DNA from: Bacteroidota bacterium
GTDB lineage: Bacteria; Bacteroidota; Bacteroidia; Chitinophagales; Chitinophagaceae
Length of the DNA: 7,880 nt
NCBI GenBank assembly: GCA_023386395.1
Contig: JAEWJV010000140.1
Coordinates: forward strand, 1 to 7,880
Direction of reading: 5' to 3'
Part shown: one piece after another, positions 1-6,692 of the stretch
Layout of the letters: every line of letters begins with the position of its first letter
How positions within the stretch are numbered: position 1 is the first letter of the stretch
Notes under the pieces: generated by a model
Database searches by the model: none
The model's input: only the letters and a program-made list of their open reading frames with translations
What the model was told of the DNA's origin: nothing
Position numbers and translations under genes: made by a program

Positions 1-530
1 GTAATCCTCATGCGAGAAGTATGGCCTCCGAGTTGATATATGCAGAAGGCGCAGTTATGTTGCTGCAGTAGCTGATATATATCTTCATGATACCACGTAT
101 CATCTCTGAATTCAAACGCATACCTGTAACCTTTTGGCAAGGCCTCCAGGAAATCGCTTAGCCTTGCTACATTTATTTTCCATTTTGGTGGGAGCTGAAA
201 TAAAACCGGTCCCAGCTTATTTCTTAACGCAGTTATATTATCAAATAGTTTTGTAACGGGTGCTTCCGGTTGTGTAAGCTTTCGCATGTGCGTAATGAAG
301 CGGCTTGCTTTCACCGAAAACAGCATGTTCTGTGGTGAGTTTTTATACCATCCCTCAAATACTGAACGATCAGGCCACCTGTAAAAAGAATTATTTATTT
401 CAACGGTATCGAAATGGCCGGCATAGAATTGCCATTGCTGCTTTGAGTTGCTTCCCTCAGGATAAAATCGCCCAATCCAATGTTTATAAAGCCATCCTGA
501 AGTACCTATATGGATTTTATTAGCTGGCAT
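1..530 (-). CDS. DUF72 (YecE-like) family protein, N-terminal part, cut by window edge
   Basis: The minus strand reads from an ATG at 530-528 without a stop to the left edge, giving 176 residues. The translation opens MPANKIHIGTSGWLYKHW and carries the DUF72 hallmarks in order: GTSGW (residues 9-13), a W..RFYP segment (18-24), FDTVEINNSFYR (40-51), then a KASRFITH stretch, a GPVLFQLPP segment, and YAFEFRD..W further on. The family usually runs about 240-300 residues, so roughly the last third lies outside the window. DUF72 has a TIM-barrel-like fold and no well-established biochemical role, so I assign none. It is divergent from the oxidoreductase gene at 790. An A+T-rich stretch but no Shine-Dalgarno sequence precedes the ATG. 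The family call is firm and the function unknown. Confidence 0.93.
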   Translation of the reverse strand, partial: MPANKIHIGTSGWLYKHWIGRFYPEGSNSKQQWQFYAGHFDTVEINNSFYRWPDRSVFEGWYKNSPQNMLFSVKASRFITHMRKLTQPEAPVTKLFDNITALRNKLGPVLFQLPPKWKINVARLSDFLEALPKGYRYAFEFRDDTWYHEDIYQLLQQHNCAFCIYQLGGHTSRMRI

Positions 531-750
531 TTAAATAGAATTATAAAAACAGGTTGCAGATATTGTAAGTTAACAAATGAGGTGCCATAAGACGGCCTCG
601 TTATTAAACATCCTCAGAGATAAATATCATTATTCATTTCTTCACTCCCCGGCATCTTTTTTATTCTTGTGTTGTTTGTTCAATATGCGTATATGTAAAT
701 ATTCATTTTGGCTACAACAATAGCAGATATGGCTAAATCTCTTTTTTAAA

Positions 751-772
751 GACTGTACAATTTTGTACTGTC
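751..772. promoter_or_regulatory. Inverted repeat, candidate operator of the NmrA-type gene
   Basis: Two 10-nt arms, GACTGTACAA and TTGTACTGTC, flank a central TT. They match as inverted complements except for one pair (T/T at the fourth base of the left arm and the matching base of the right). The two GTAC cores are 10 bp apart, one helical turn, as expected for a dimeric HTH regulator on one DNA face. The site ends 17 nt before the ATG at 790, so a bound protein would block transcription or overlap the promoter. No AT run typical of a terminator follows. The cognate regulator is unknown; HxlR, MarR or TetR type would fit a palindrome better than an AraC protein. Confidence 0.55.
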
Positions 773-789
773 AAAATAAAACATAGAAA

Positions 790-1677
790 ATGAATATTGT
801 ATTAACCGGTTCGTTAGGTCATATCAGCAAACCGCTCGCACAAACTTTGATACAGCAAGGACATTCTGTTACCGTTATAAGTAATAACGCCGGCAGGCAA
901 AAAGAGATAGAGGCCATTGGTGCCAAAGCCGCAATTGGTTCTGTAGAAAACATAAGCTTTTTAATTCCGGTTTTTAAAAACGCAGCAGCAGTTTATTGTA
1001 TGATTCCACCCAATTTCAGTGAGGCGGATCAAATTGCATACTATGAAAGAACGGGGAAAATTTATGCAAGCTCTATCCGGCAATCAGGTGTAAAAAGAGT
1101 CATTCATTTAAGCAGTTATGGTGCGCATTTGGAAAAGGGAACAGGATTTATTACAGGCTCCCACAGAGTAGAAACAATTTTTAACGCCATTCCGGGTATA
1201 TCGCTTACACACATCAGGCCCGGATACTTTTATTATAACCTGTTTTCTTTTGCGGCAATGATTAAACATGCAGGTTTTATAGGTTCGGTTTATGGAGATA
1301 ACGACAAGCTGCCATTAGTTTCGCCCATAGATATTGCCGGCGCTATAGCCGAAGAGATTACACACTTGAACGGAACTCAAAAAATTCGTTATGTTGTAAG
1401 CGATGAGCGTACCTGTAGTGAAGTTGCACAAAGCCTGGGAGCGGCAATTAGCATACCGGGTTTGCAATGGAAAATATTGCCGGAAGAACAGGTATTGAAA
1501 GCTCTTTTGGGCAATGCTATTCCCGAAGGTGTGGCACACAGCCTGGTAGAATTAGGATTGGCAATACACAGCGGAATTTTACGCGAAGATTACGAGCAAA
1601 ATAAACCGGCTGCATTTGGCAAGGTTAAAATTGCCGCCTTTGCAAAGGAATTTGCTGCCGTGTACAATCAGCAATAA
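790..1677 (+). CDS. NmrA-family NAD(P)-binding oxidoreductase (atypical SDR)
   Basis: A 295-residue protein starting MNIVLTGSLGHISKPLAQ. Residues 3-13 form the first beta strand and dinucleotide-binding loop (TGSLGHIS, a GxxGxxx variant with Ser at the third glycine position). A GHSVTVISNN strand-turn follows, where the cofactor phosphate or ribose is usually read, then an AVYCMIPP segment and a GVKRVIHLSSYGAH strand (about 99-113), as in NmrA/QorB-like atypical short-chain dehydrogenases. Members are NAD(P)H-dependent quinone or isoflavone-type reductases, or redox sensors without catalysis. The substrate cannot be read from the sequence. The length is normal for the family. The ATG at 790 is preceded by an A-rich leader and by the inverted repeat at 751-772. 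An AraC-family gene follows 13 nt downstream, probably in the same transcript. The family call is firm; enzymatic activity is inferred. Confidence 0.9.
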   Translation: MNIVLTGSLGHISKPLAQTLIQQGHSVTVISNNAGRQKEIEAIGAKAAIGSVENISFLIPVFKNAAAVYCMIPPNFSEADQIAYYERTGKIYASSIRQSGVKRVIHLSSYGAHLEKGTGFITGSHRVETIFNAIPGISLTHIRPGYFYYNLFSFAAMIKHAGFIGSVYGDNDKLPLVSPIDIAGAIAEEITHLNGTQKIRYVVSDERTCSEVAQSLGAAISIPGLQWKILPEEQVLKALLGNAIPEGVAHSLVELGLAIHSGILREDYEQNKPAAFGKVKIAAFAKEFAAVYNQQ

Positions 1678-1690
1678 TTATATTTATAGC

Positions 1691-2611
1691 ATGGCAAACA
1701 AAAAGCTATACAGGATAAAAACGATTAGTGAACTTCACCAGTTCAGGAATTTGCCAAAGCCTGAACATCCTTTAATAAGCATCATAGATTTTGATTCAAT
1801 AAATAATTTGCCTGAAAACAATTCCATAAGCTGGGTGCTTGATTTTTATTCTATTGCCCTGAAAAGAACATCAAATACCAAAATAAAATATGGCCAGCAG
1901 GATTATGATTTTGATGAAGGCGTTTTATTTTTTATGGCGCCCAGCCAGGTTTTTAGTATTGAGGTGGATAAAGATGTGATTCCAAAACATTCAGGCTGGC
2001 TGTAACTCATTCATCCCGATTTTCTCTGGAACACGCCGCTGGCCAAAAACATAAAAAAGTATCCCTACTTTGATTATGCCGTAAATGAAGCCCTGTTTCT
2101 TTCCGACAAAGAAGAAGCCATCATATACAACATTATTCAAAACATTCGGCGGGAGTATCACAGCAACATAGACAGGTTTAGCCAGGATGTAATTATTGCC
2201 CAGTTGGATTTATTATTTACTTATGCAGAACGTTTTTATGAACGGCAGTTTATTACCCGGAAAATTGCCAATCACCAGGTACTTGACCGGCTGGAAAAAC
2301 TTCTTTCGGGTTATTTTGACAGTAATGACCTGGTGATAAAAGGTTTGCCAACCGTGCAGCATATTTCTGAAACATTAAACATTTCGCCAGGCTATCTTAG
2401 TAGTTTGCTCAGGGTATTGACGGGGCAAAGCACGCAGCAACACATCCATAATAAACTCATTGAGAAAGCTAAAGAAAAGCTCTCCACAACCCGTTTATCC
2501 GTAAGCGAAATAGCCTATGAACTGGGATTTGAACATCCGCAGTCTTTCAGCAAACTGTTTAAAACAAAGACGAATATTTCACCCCTTGAGTTCAGGCAAT
2601 CGTTTAATTAA
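1691..2611 (+). pseudogene. AraC-family transcriptional regulator interrupted by an in-frame TAA
   Basis: The start is the ATG at 1691 (MANKKLYRIKTISELHQF). An in-frame ATG at 1616 lies inside the oxidoreductase gene and is less likely. The frame is open for 104 codons, meets TAA at 2003-2005 (after PKHSGWL), then continues open in the same frame (LIHPDFLWNTPLAKN...) to the stop at 2609-2611. Ignoring the TAA it encodes a normal-sized regulator of about 306 residues. Codons 1-104 are an N-terminal cupin-like sensing domain (FDEGVLFFMAPSQVFSIEV near its end). The C-terminus holds two HTH units: about codons 221-243 (VQHISETLNISPGYLSSLL) and about 270-300 (SVSEIAYELGF, then SFSKLFK and the NISPLEFR end typical of AraC proteins). 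A 104-residue product would lack the DNA-binding domain. The downstream piece has only weak restart options, such as TTG at 2204. It probably once regulated the gene just upstream. A sequencing error cannot be excluded. Confidence 0.85.
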
Positions 2612-2644
2612 AAATTCCGCCGCCTTTTAAAATAGCAAGATTGG

Positions 2645-2668
2645 AACACTGCCTGAAAGTGTTTTTAT
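2645..2668 (+). terminator. Weak hairpin followed by a short T run
   Basis: A 6-bp stem (AACACT at 2645-2650 with AGTGTT at 2658-2663) encloses a 7-nt loop, followed by TTTAT. It sits 34 nt after the end of the interrupted AraC gene and 61 nt before the next gene, a sensible place to separate two transcripts. The stem has only two G:C pairs and the T run is short, so it may be inefficient or fortuitous. Confidence 0.25.
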
Positions 2669-2728
2669 CTAATATTGTGAAAGAAGCTGATAGTTTAAGC
2701 AGTCGCTTCAACCAGTTGAATATTAGCC

Positions 2729-3646
2729 GTGGAAGTAAGGAAGGATATATTTAGAGAAATCCATTCAAGCACCGTTTTGGATTATCGCAGGCGTATAAAT
2801 ATTGCGATGCGTTTTGCAGATGAAAATTGGGATGAAGCGCTCAATATCCATCTTATTGCCAAAGCTGTGCGTTATTCGCCTTATCACTTTCACCGGATAT
2901 TTGGAGAATTTACTGGAGAGACGCTTGCTGGTTACATACGAAAGCAACGGATGAGAAATTCTGCCAGGATGCTGGTGGCTGGTGTGCCGGTTGCAGACGT
3001 TGCCATTGCAACCGGTTTTTGGACGGCTTCAGCTTTCTCCAGGTCTTTTAAACAAACAACGGGTGCCACCCCTTCGCAGTTTCAACGGCTTTACGGGAAT
3101 GCACCGCTAATCTTTCCCGCCCCTGTCTCTTTGCAAAGGATAAGCAACCCGGCACTCATACCCCGGATTATAGAAGATAAGGCATTTACATTGTATTACC
3201 TGCCGAAGAAGGTTGCCAATGGGGGGCTGCTCAGTGAGCATATTGGCCGCGCCTTTTATGAAGCTTTTGACAAGTGGTTTATCATTTTAAAAAAATACCA
3301 GCTTGAGGCTGCTGTTTTGAAAAGATTAGGCGTGATCCGGGGCGTTACTTCTGTTTACCACCCGAACTGTGCTTATGACGCCGGTATAGTATTTAAGCGG
3401 GAAGTAATGCTTGATGGCCTGGATGAAATACGATGCACGCATATCCGTGCAGGCCGATGGGCTGTATTTCTTCACAGGGGCCCTTATAATACGTTATGGC
3501 AAACCTGGAACTATATATATAATTATTGGCGCTGGATAAGCGGCTATTATATCAGGGCGGATGAAGCATACGAAGTTTATTTAAATAATCAACGCGATAC
3601 CCCGCAGGACGAACTGCTGACGGAGCTCTATATTCCGGTTGACTAA
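2729..3646 (+). CDS. AraC-family regulator with GyrI-like effector-binding domain
   Basis: A 305-residue protein with two domains. Residues about 17-122 are the AraC DNA-binding domain: first HTH around IHLIAKAVRYSPYHFHRIF (40-58), then GETLAGYIRKQRM, second HTH around VADVAIATGFWTASAFSRSF (88-107), ending TGATPSQFQR. Residues about 144-304 are a GyrI-like ligand-binding domain, shown by CAYDAGI (214-220), the GRWAVFLHRGPY strand (242-253), the IYNYW..ISGYYIR region (263-276) and the terminal DELLTELYIPV (294-304). This arrangement resembles Rob/BmrR-type sensors of small, often hydrophobic compounds; the ligand is unknown. The start is GTG at 2729. A stop at 2717-2719 closes the frame upstream, and the next in-frame ATG (2807) would remove the conserved VLDYRRRIN lead-in. 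The hydrolase gene follows 37 nt downstream, so the two are probably co-transcribed. Confidence 0.92.
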   Translation: MEVRKDIFREIHSSTVLDYRRRINIAMRFADENWDEALNIHLIAKAVRYSPYHFHRIFGEFTGETLAGYIRKQRMRNSARMLVAGVPVADVAIATGFWTASAFSRSFKQTTGATPSQFQRLYGNAPLIFPAPVSLQRISNPALIPRIIEDKAFTLYYLPKKVANGGLLSEHIGRAFYEAFDKWFIILKKYQLEAAVLKRLGVIRGVTSVYHPNCAYDAGIVFKREVMLDGLDEIRCTHIRAGRWAVFLHRGPYNTLWQTWNYIYNYWRWISGYYIRADEAYEVYLNNQRDTPQDELLTELYIPVD

Positions 3647-3683
3647 ATTCCTGTTTAATAAACGGTTTAAATACTTGAAACGC

Positions 3684-4730
3684 ATGACAAAAAAACTGTT
3701 GTTGCTCTTATTAATAACCTTATGCCTGCTGGCTATTGTTAATGCACAAACGGAGACGAAAGAGGTTGCCGGTAAGCCACTGCAAACGGTTGGCCTGGAC
3801 AGCCGCAAATTTATCGATCCTAAACGGCAGAACTGGAGCGGTACCGGGCCGAAGACAGTGCATGTGCTGCTGTGGTATCCTTCGTATGACAAAACCAGCA
3901 ACCCCTACCTGGTGGGAAATGCTGACAAAGTTCCGGTTATAAAAGGCGGTGCATTTGTAACACGACCGGAAAAATATCCATTAATACTGTTGTCGCACGG
4001 ATCAGGGGGAACGGCAATGGATCTCGCAGCATGGGCTTTTTACCTCGCCGCCAGGGGATATATCGTTGCTGCCGTGCAGCATAGGGGAGATTCAACAGGG
4101 GACGCTGAAACGGGTTTTCTTTCCCTGTCTGACCAGCAAATGTGGCAGCGGCCACAGGATGTCTCAGCGGTGCTTACATCCCTGTTAGCAGATTCCATAT
4201 TTGGCCCCCGTATTGATACAGCGAAAATTGCAGTGGCAGGGTTTTCCCTTGGAGGATACACAGCGGTTGCAGTGGCAGGGGCAAGGCTGAACCTGGAATT
4301 GCTTCAGGCATCCTCCAATACAGAAAATTTACCTCCCCAGATAAGAAATTCGGTAGAAAGATATATAGAATTGCTTGGCAAAAACAGCATATTGCAGGCA
4401 TCGCTGGCCCATTCAGGGGATAGTTATAAAGATCGCCGGATTAAGGGTGTATTTGCACTCGCACCAGCTATCGGGCAGGGATTTACAAAAAAGGGGTTAA
4501 GCGATATTGATGTGCCGGTTTATATTGTGGCAGGAGAGACGGATGTAGTGGCACCCAAAGAATTAAATGCTGAACTGTATGCTTCCGGTATAAAAGATGC
4601 CACTCTAACGATATTGCCCGGCGAAGCGGGACATATTACCCGGCCCGGCCCGGTGGCCGAACAAAATTGGCAAAAAGTGTATTACCTGTCTTATCATTTC
4701 TTTGAAGGGTTATGGTTGTCAAAAAGATAA
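3684..4730 (+). CDS. Secreted alpha/beta hydrolase (dienelactone-hydrolase-like)
   Basis: A 348-residue protein from the ATG at 3684. An in-frame TTG at 3639 would add 15 residues ahead of the signal peptide and overlap the upstream gene, so I reject it. Residues 1-21 form a signal peptide: Lys3-Lys4, a long Leu-rich core, and likely cleavage after VNA (Ala21). No lipobox is apparent, so it is probably periplasmic or secreted. The oxyanion-hole segment LSHGSGG lies at about 103-109. The nucleophile elbow AGFSLGG places Ser188, GETDVVAP places Asp287, and GEAGHITRP places His317, so the whole catalytic triad is visible. It resembles predicted dienelactone hydrolases/esterases, with a lid-like insertion between Ser188 and Asp287 (about 205-265). 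The substrate is unknown. It lies 37 nt after a GyrI-type sensor gene, whose ligand may be related to the hydrolase substrate (inference). Confidence 0.9.
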   Translation: MTKKLLLLLLITLCLLAIVNAQTETKEVAGKPLQTVGLDSRKFIDPKRQNWSGTGPKTVHVLLWYPSYDKTSNPYLVGNADKVPVIKGGAFVTRPEKYPLILLSHGSGGTAMDLAAWAFYLAARGYIVAAVQHRGDSTGDAETGFLSLSDQQMWQRPQDVSAVLTSLLADSIFGPRIDTAKIAVAGFSLGGYTAVAVAGARLNLELLQASSNTENLPPQIRNSVERYIELLGKNSILQASLAHSGDSYKDRRIKGVFALAPAIGQGFTKKGLSDIDVPVYIVAGETDVVAPKELNAELYASGIKDATLTILPGEAGHITRPGPVAEQNWQKVYYLSYHFFEGLWLSKR

Positions 4731-4831
4731 ACCTATCCTTAAGCAACAGCCGTTGATACTTCATTTTCTGGCCGATGCACTTAATAAAAGGTACTTTTTG
4801 AATAAAAATTATCATTTTTAAAATAAAAAAC

Positions 4832-5284
4832 ATGGTAACAAACAGGTTGCTAAGGATGGATAATGTTGGCATCGTTGTAGAATCGCTTGATAAGGCCATT
4901 CCTTTTTTTCTTGAAATAGGTTTGAAGCTTGAAGGGCGGGCTACCATTGAAGGTGAATGGGCCGGCCGGGTTACCGGGCTAAGTTCCCAGCGCGTAGAAA
5001 TTGCTATGATGGTGACCCCGGATGGACACAGCCGCCTTGAGCTTTCACAATTTCTTGCCCCGGCCATTGCTTCAGATCATCGCTCAGCTCCGGTAAACTC
5101 GCTTGGCTATCTCCGCGTAATGTTTGCTGTTGAGGACGTAGATGAATTGCTGTCCAGGCTCGCCGGGCATGGTGCGCAACTGGTTGGTGAAGTAGTTCAG
5201 TACGAAAACGCTTATCGTCTTTGCTATATCCGCAGTGCCGAAGGACTTCTTATCGGGCTGGCAGAACAACTTAACAGTAAATGA
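4832..5284 (+). CDS. VOC-family (glyoxalase/bleomycin-resistance fold) protein
   Basis: A 150-residue protein with two paired beta-alpha-beta modules. Module 1 opens MDNVGIVVESLDKAIPFF (9-26), and module 2 opens LGYLRVMFAVEDVDELLSRL (91-110). The VEIAMMVTPDG..RLELSQF stretch (55-74) and the end AEGLLIGLAEQL (136-147) are typical of VOC proteins. Most VOC enzymes bind a divalent metal through His at the start of each module plus Glu residues. Here Glu70 and Glu145 are present, but Asn11 and Arg95 occupy the usual His positions, so metal catalysis of the standard kind is doubtful. The gene starts at the ATG at 4832 after a very A/T-rich leader (about 4788-4831), suggesting its own promoter, though I see no clean TTTG/TAnnTTTG pair. 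It lies 101 nt after the hydrolase and converges with the transporter gene, 30 nt away. Confidence 0.88.
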   Translation: MVTNRLLRMDNVGIVVESLDKAIPFFLEIGLKLEGRATIEGEWAGRVTGLSSQRVEIAMMVTPDGHSRLELSQFLAPAIASDHRSAPVNSLGYLRVMFAVEDVDELLSRLAGHGAQLVGEVVQYENAYRLCYIRSAEGLLIGLAEQLNSK

Positions 5285-5314
5285 TAACTGAATAAAGTTT
5301 GCCTCCTGGTCTGA

Positions 5315-6634
5315 TCAATGAAAAACCATTTCCAGTTCTTCAAGTGTTTTACCTTTTGTTTCTTTTACTTTAAAATAAACAAAAACGAAACCTATCAGGC
5401 ATATAGCTGAATATATGTAGAATGTTTTATCGCCAAGCTTGTCAAATAAAACCGGGAATGTAAATACAAGAATGAAATAAGCTGCCCATAAACTTAATAC
5501 GGCAATAGATGTTGCCACGCTACGTATTTTATTAGGAAATATTTCCGATATCAGCACCCATGTTACCGGCGCTAAACTCATTGCATAAATACCAATGGAT
5601 GATAATAAAAACCATGATACCGTTGTTGAACCTGCGGCTAACATGCGTACAACGATAATATATAAAATACATAAGCCTGCGGAACCAATAAGCATTAAGG
5701 GTTTGCGGCCAAGTTTATCAACCAGCAGCATGGCGAGTAATGTAAAAACCAGGTTTACTATGCCGATGAAAACAGTTTGTAATAGTTGATTGTCCTGCGA
5801 TACGCCGATGCTTTGAAAAATGCGCGGTGTATAATTAAACACCACATTAATACCGCAGAGTTGTTGAAAAACAGCAAGCCCGATACCAATCATTACAGCA
5901 GGTAAAACACCTTTCTTAAATGCGGCAGCATAACCTTGTTTTGTATTCCCGGGTAATGATGATTGAATGGATGCTAAAGTAGTTTCTGCAAAAACATTGC
6001 TGCCAATCTTTCTTAAAACTTTTACCGCTTCTTCTTTCCTTGAAACATTTAAAAGCCATCGCGGGCTTTCAGGTAATGCCAATGCACCTATAAAAAATAA
6101 TCCTGATGGAATTGTTCCGAGGCCAAACATCCAGCGCCATGCATCTGCACCCATATTTCGCAAACTATAATTTATAATATTCGTAATTAAAATTCCGGTA
6201 ACGATGGTAAGCTGGTTAATGGCTACCATTCTGCCTCTTACATCTGCCGGTGCAATTTCTGCGATATACATAGGCGAAAGCATGGATGCCATGCCCACGC
6301 CGATACCTGCCAAAAAACGTGATGCTATGAATATATCTTTATTAACCGAAAAGGCCATGCATAAAGATGATACAAAGAATAATGCCGCTGCAACGAGCAG
6401 GCCTTTTTTACGGCCTAACTTATCTGCAATATTGCCTGCTATCAAACAACCAATAATAGCGCCTAATGCCAGGCTGCCGGTTGCAAAGCCTTCCCAGTAA
6501 GCATCTAAGCCAAACTGCTGCTGCAGAAAAGGTAAAGCGCCTGCAATAACAGCAAAGTCAAACCCAAATAAATATCCTCCAAGCGCCGATATAAATGATA
6601 TGCCGGTTATATAAGTACTGTTATAATTTTTCAT
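5315..6634 (-). CDS. Sugar porter family MFS transporter (XylE/GLUT-like sugar:H+ symporter)
   Basis: A 439-residue inner-membrane protein with the twelve-helix sugar-porter pattern. Signatures in order: GGYLFGFDFAVIAGALPF (19-36, with Asp26 aligned to the XylE proton-coupling Asp), DKLGRKKG (71-78), SRFLAGIGVG (105-114, Arg106), RGRMVAINQL with Gln141, ESPRWLL (189-195), FQQLCGINVVFNYTPRIF (256-273, with Gln257, Gln258 and Asn263 at sugar-contact positions), DKLGRKPLML (306-315), PVTWVLISEIFPNKIRS (356-372, Trp359) and KETKGKTLEELE (424-435). The length is normal. Retention of the Asp and sugar-contact residues suggests proton-coupled monosaccharide uptake, but the actual sugar cannot be told. 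It lies 58 nt downstream of the glycoside hydrolase on the same strand, so it likely imports that enzyme's product as part of one operon. The start is ATG at 6634-6632, with an A-rich leader. Confidence 0.95.
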   Translation of the reverse strand: MKNYNSTYITGISFISALGGYLFGFDFAVIAGALPFLQQQFGLDAYWEGFATGSLALGAIIGCLIAGNIADKLGRKKGLLVAAALFFVSSLCMAFSVNKDIFIASRFLAGIGVGMASMLSPMYIAEIAPADVRGRMVAINQLTIVTGILITNIINYSLRNMGADAWRWMFGLGTIPSGLFFIGALALPESPRWLLNVSRKEEAVKVLRKIGSNVFAETTLASIQSSLPGNTKQGYAAAFKKGVLPAVMIGIGLAVFQQLCGINVVFNYTPRIFQSIGVSQDNQLLQTVFIGIVNLVFTLLAMLLVDKLGRKPLMLIGSAGLCILYIIVVRMLAAGSTTVSWFLLSSIGIYAMSLAPVTWVLISEIFPNKIRSVATSIAVLSLWAAYFILVFTFPVLFDKLGDKTFYIYSAICLIGFVFVYFKVKETKGKTLEELEMVFH

Positions 6635-6692
6635 TCGTTTGCTTTATTATTTCAACGGCCTCAAGGAACACCTAATGTACATCCTGAATACT

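Noticed and set aside
305..523. 72-codon plus-strand open frame near the left edge
   Set aside because: It lies entirely antisense to the DUF72 gene, whose translation is clearly family-like. The plus-strand product has no recognisable feature.
582..602. Imperfect hairpin (GAGG...CCTC) in the divergent intergenic region
   Set aside because: The stem needs a bulge, is short, and no T run follows on either strand, so I do not call a terminator or RNA element.
1616..1690. Earlier in-frame start for the AraC gene
   Set aside because: It would overlap the oxidoreductase end by 62 nt and add 25 residues that do not resemble the family N-terminus. The ATG at 1691 gives a natural start.
2204..2611. 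C-terminal AraC HTH fragment as an independent gene
   Set aside because: It begins at a TTG in the middle of a continuous frame and is in phase with the segment before the TAA, so it is better read as the second half of one interrupted gene.
4228..4280. 14-nt exact direct repeat (TTGCAGTGGCAGGG at 4228 and 4267)
   Set aside because: Both copies are in frame, 13 codons apart, and encode AVAG on either side of the nucleophile elbow. Coding constraint and chance explain it, and there is no third copy.
4636..5067. 143-codon minus-strand frame across the hydrolase end and VOC start
   Set aside because: It is antisense to two well-supported genes and spans their intergenic gap. The composition is rich in Ser/Arg/Thr as in shadow frames, with no domain.
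6204..6500. 98-codon plus-strand frame opposite the transporter gene
   Set aside because: It is fully antisense to the sugar porter, whose motifs are unambiguous. It is a mirror effect of the transmembrane codons.
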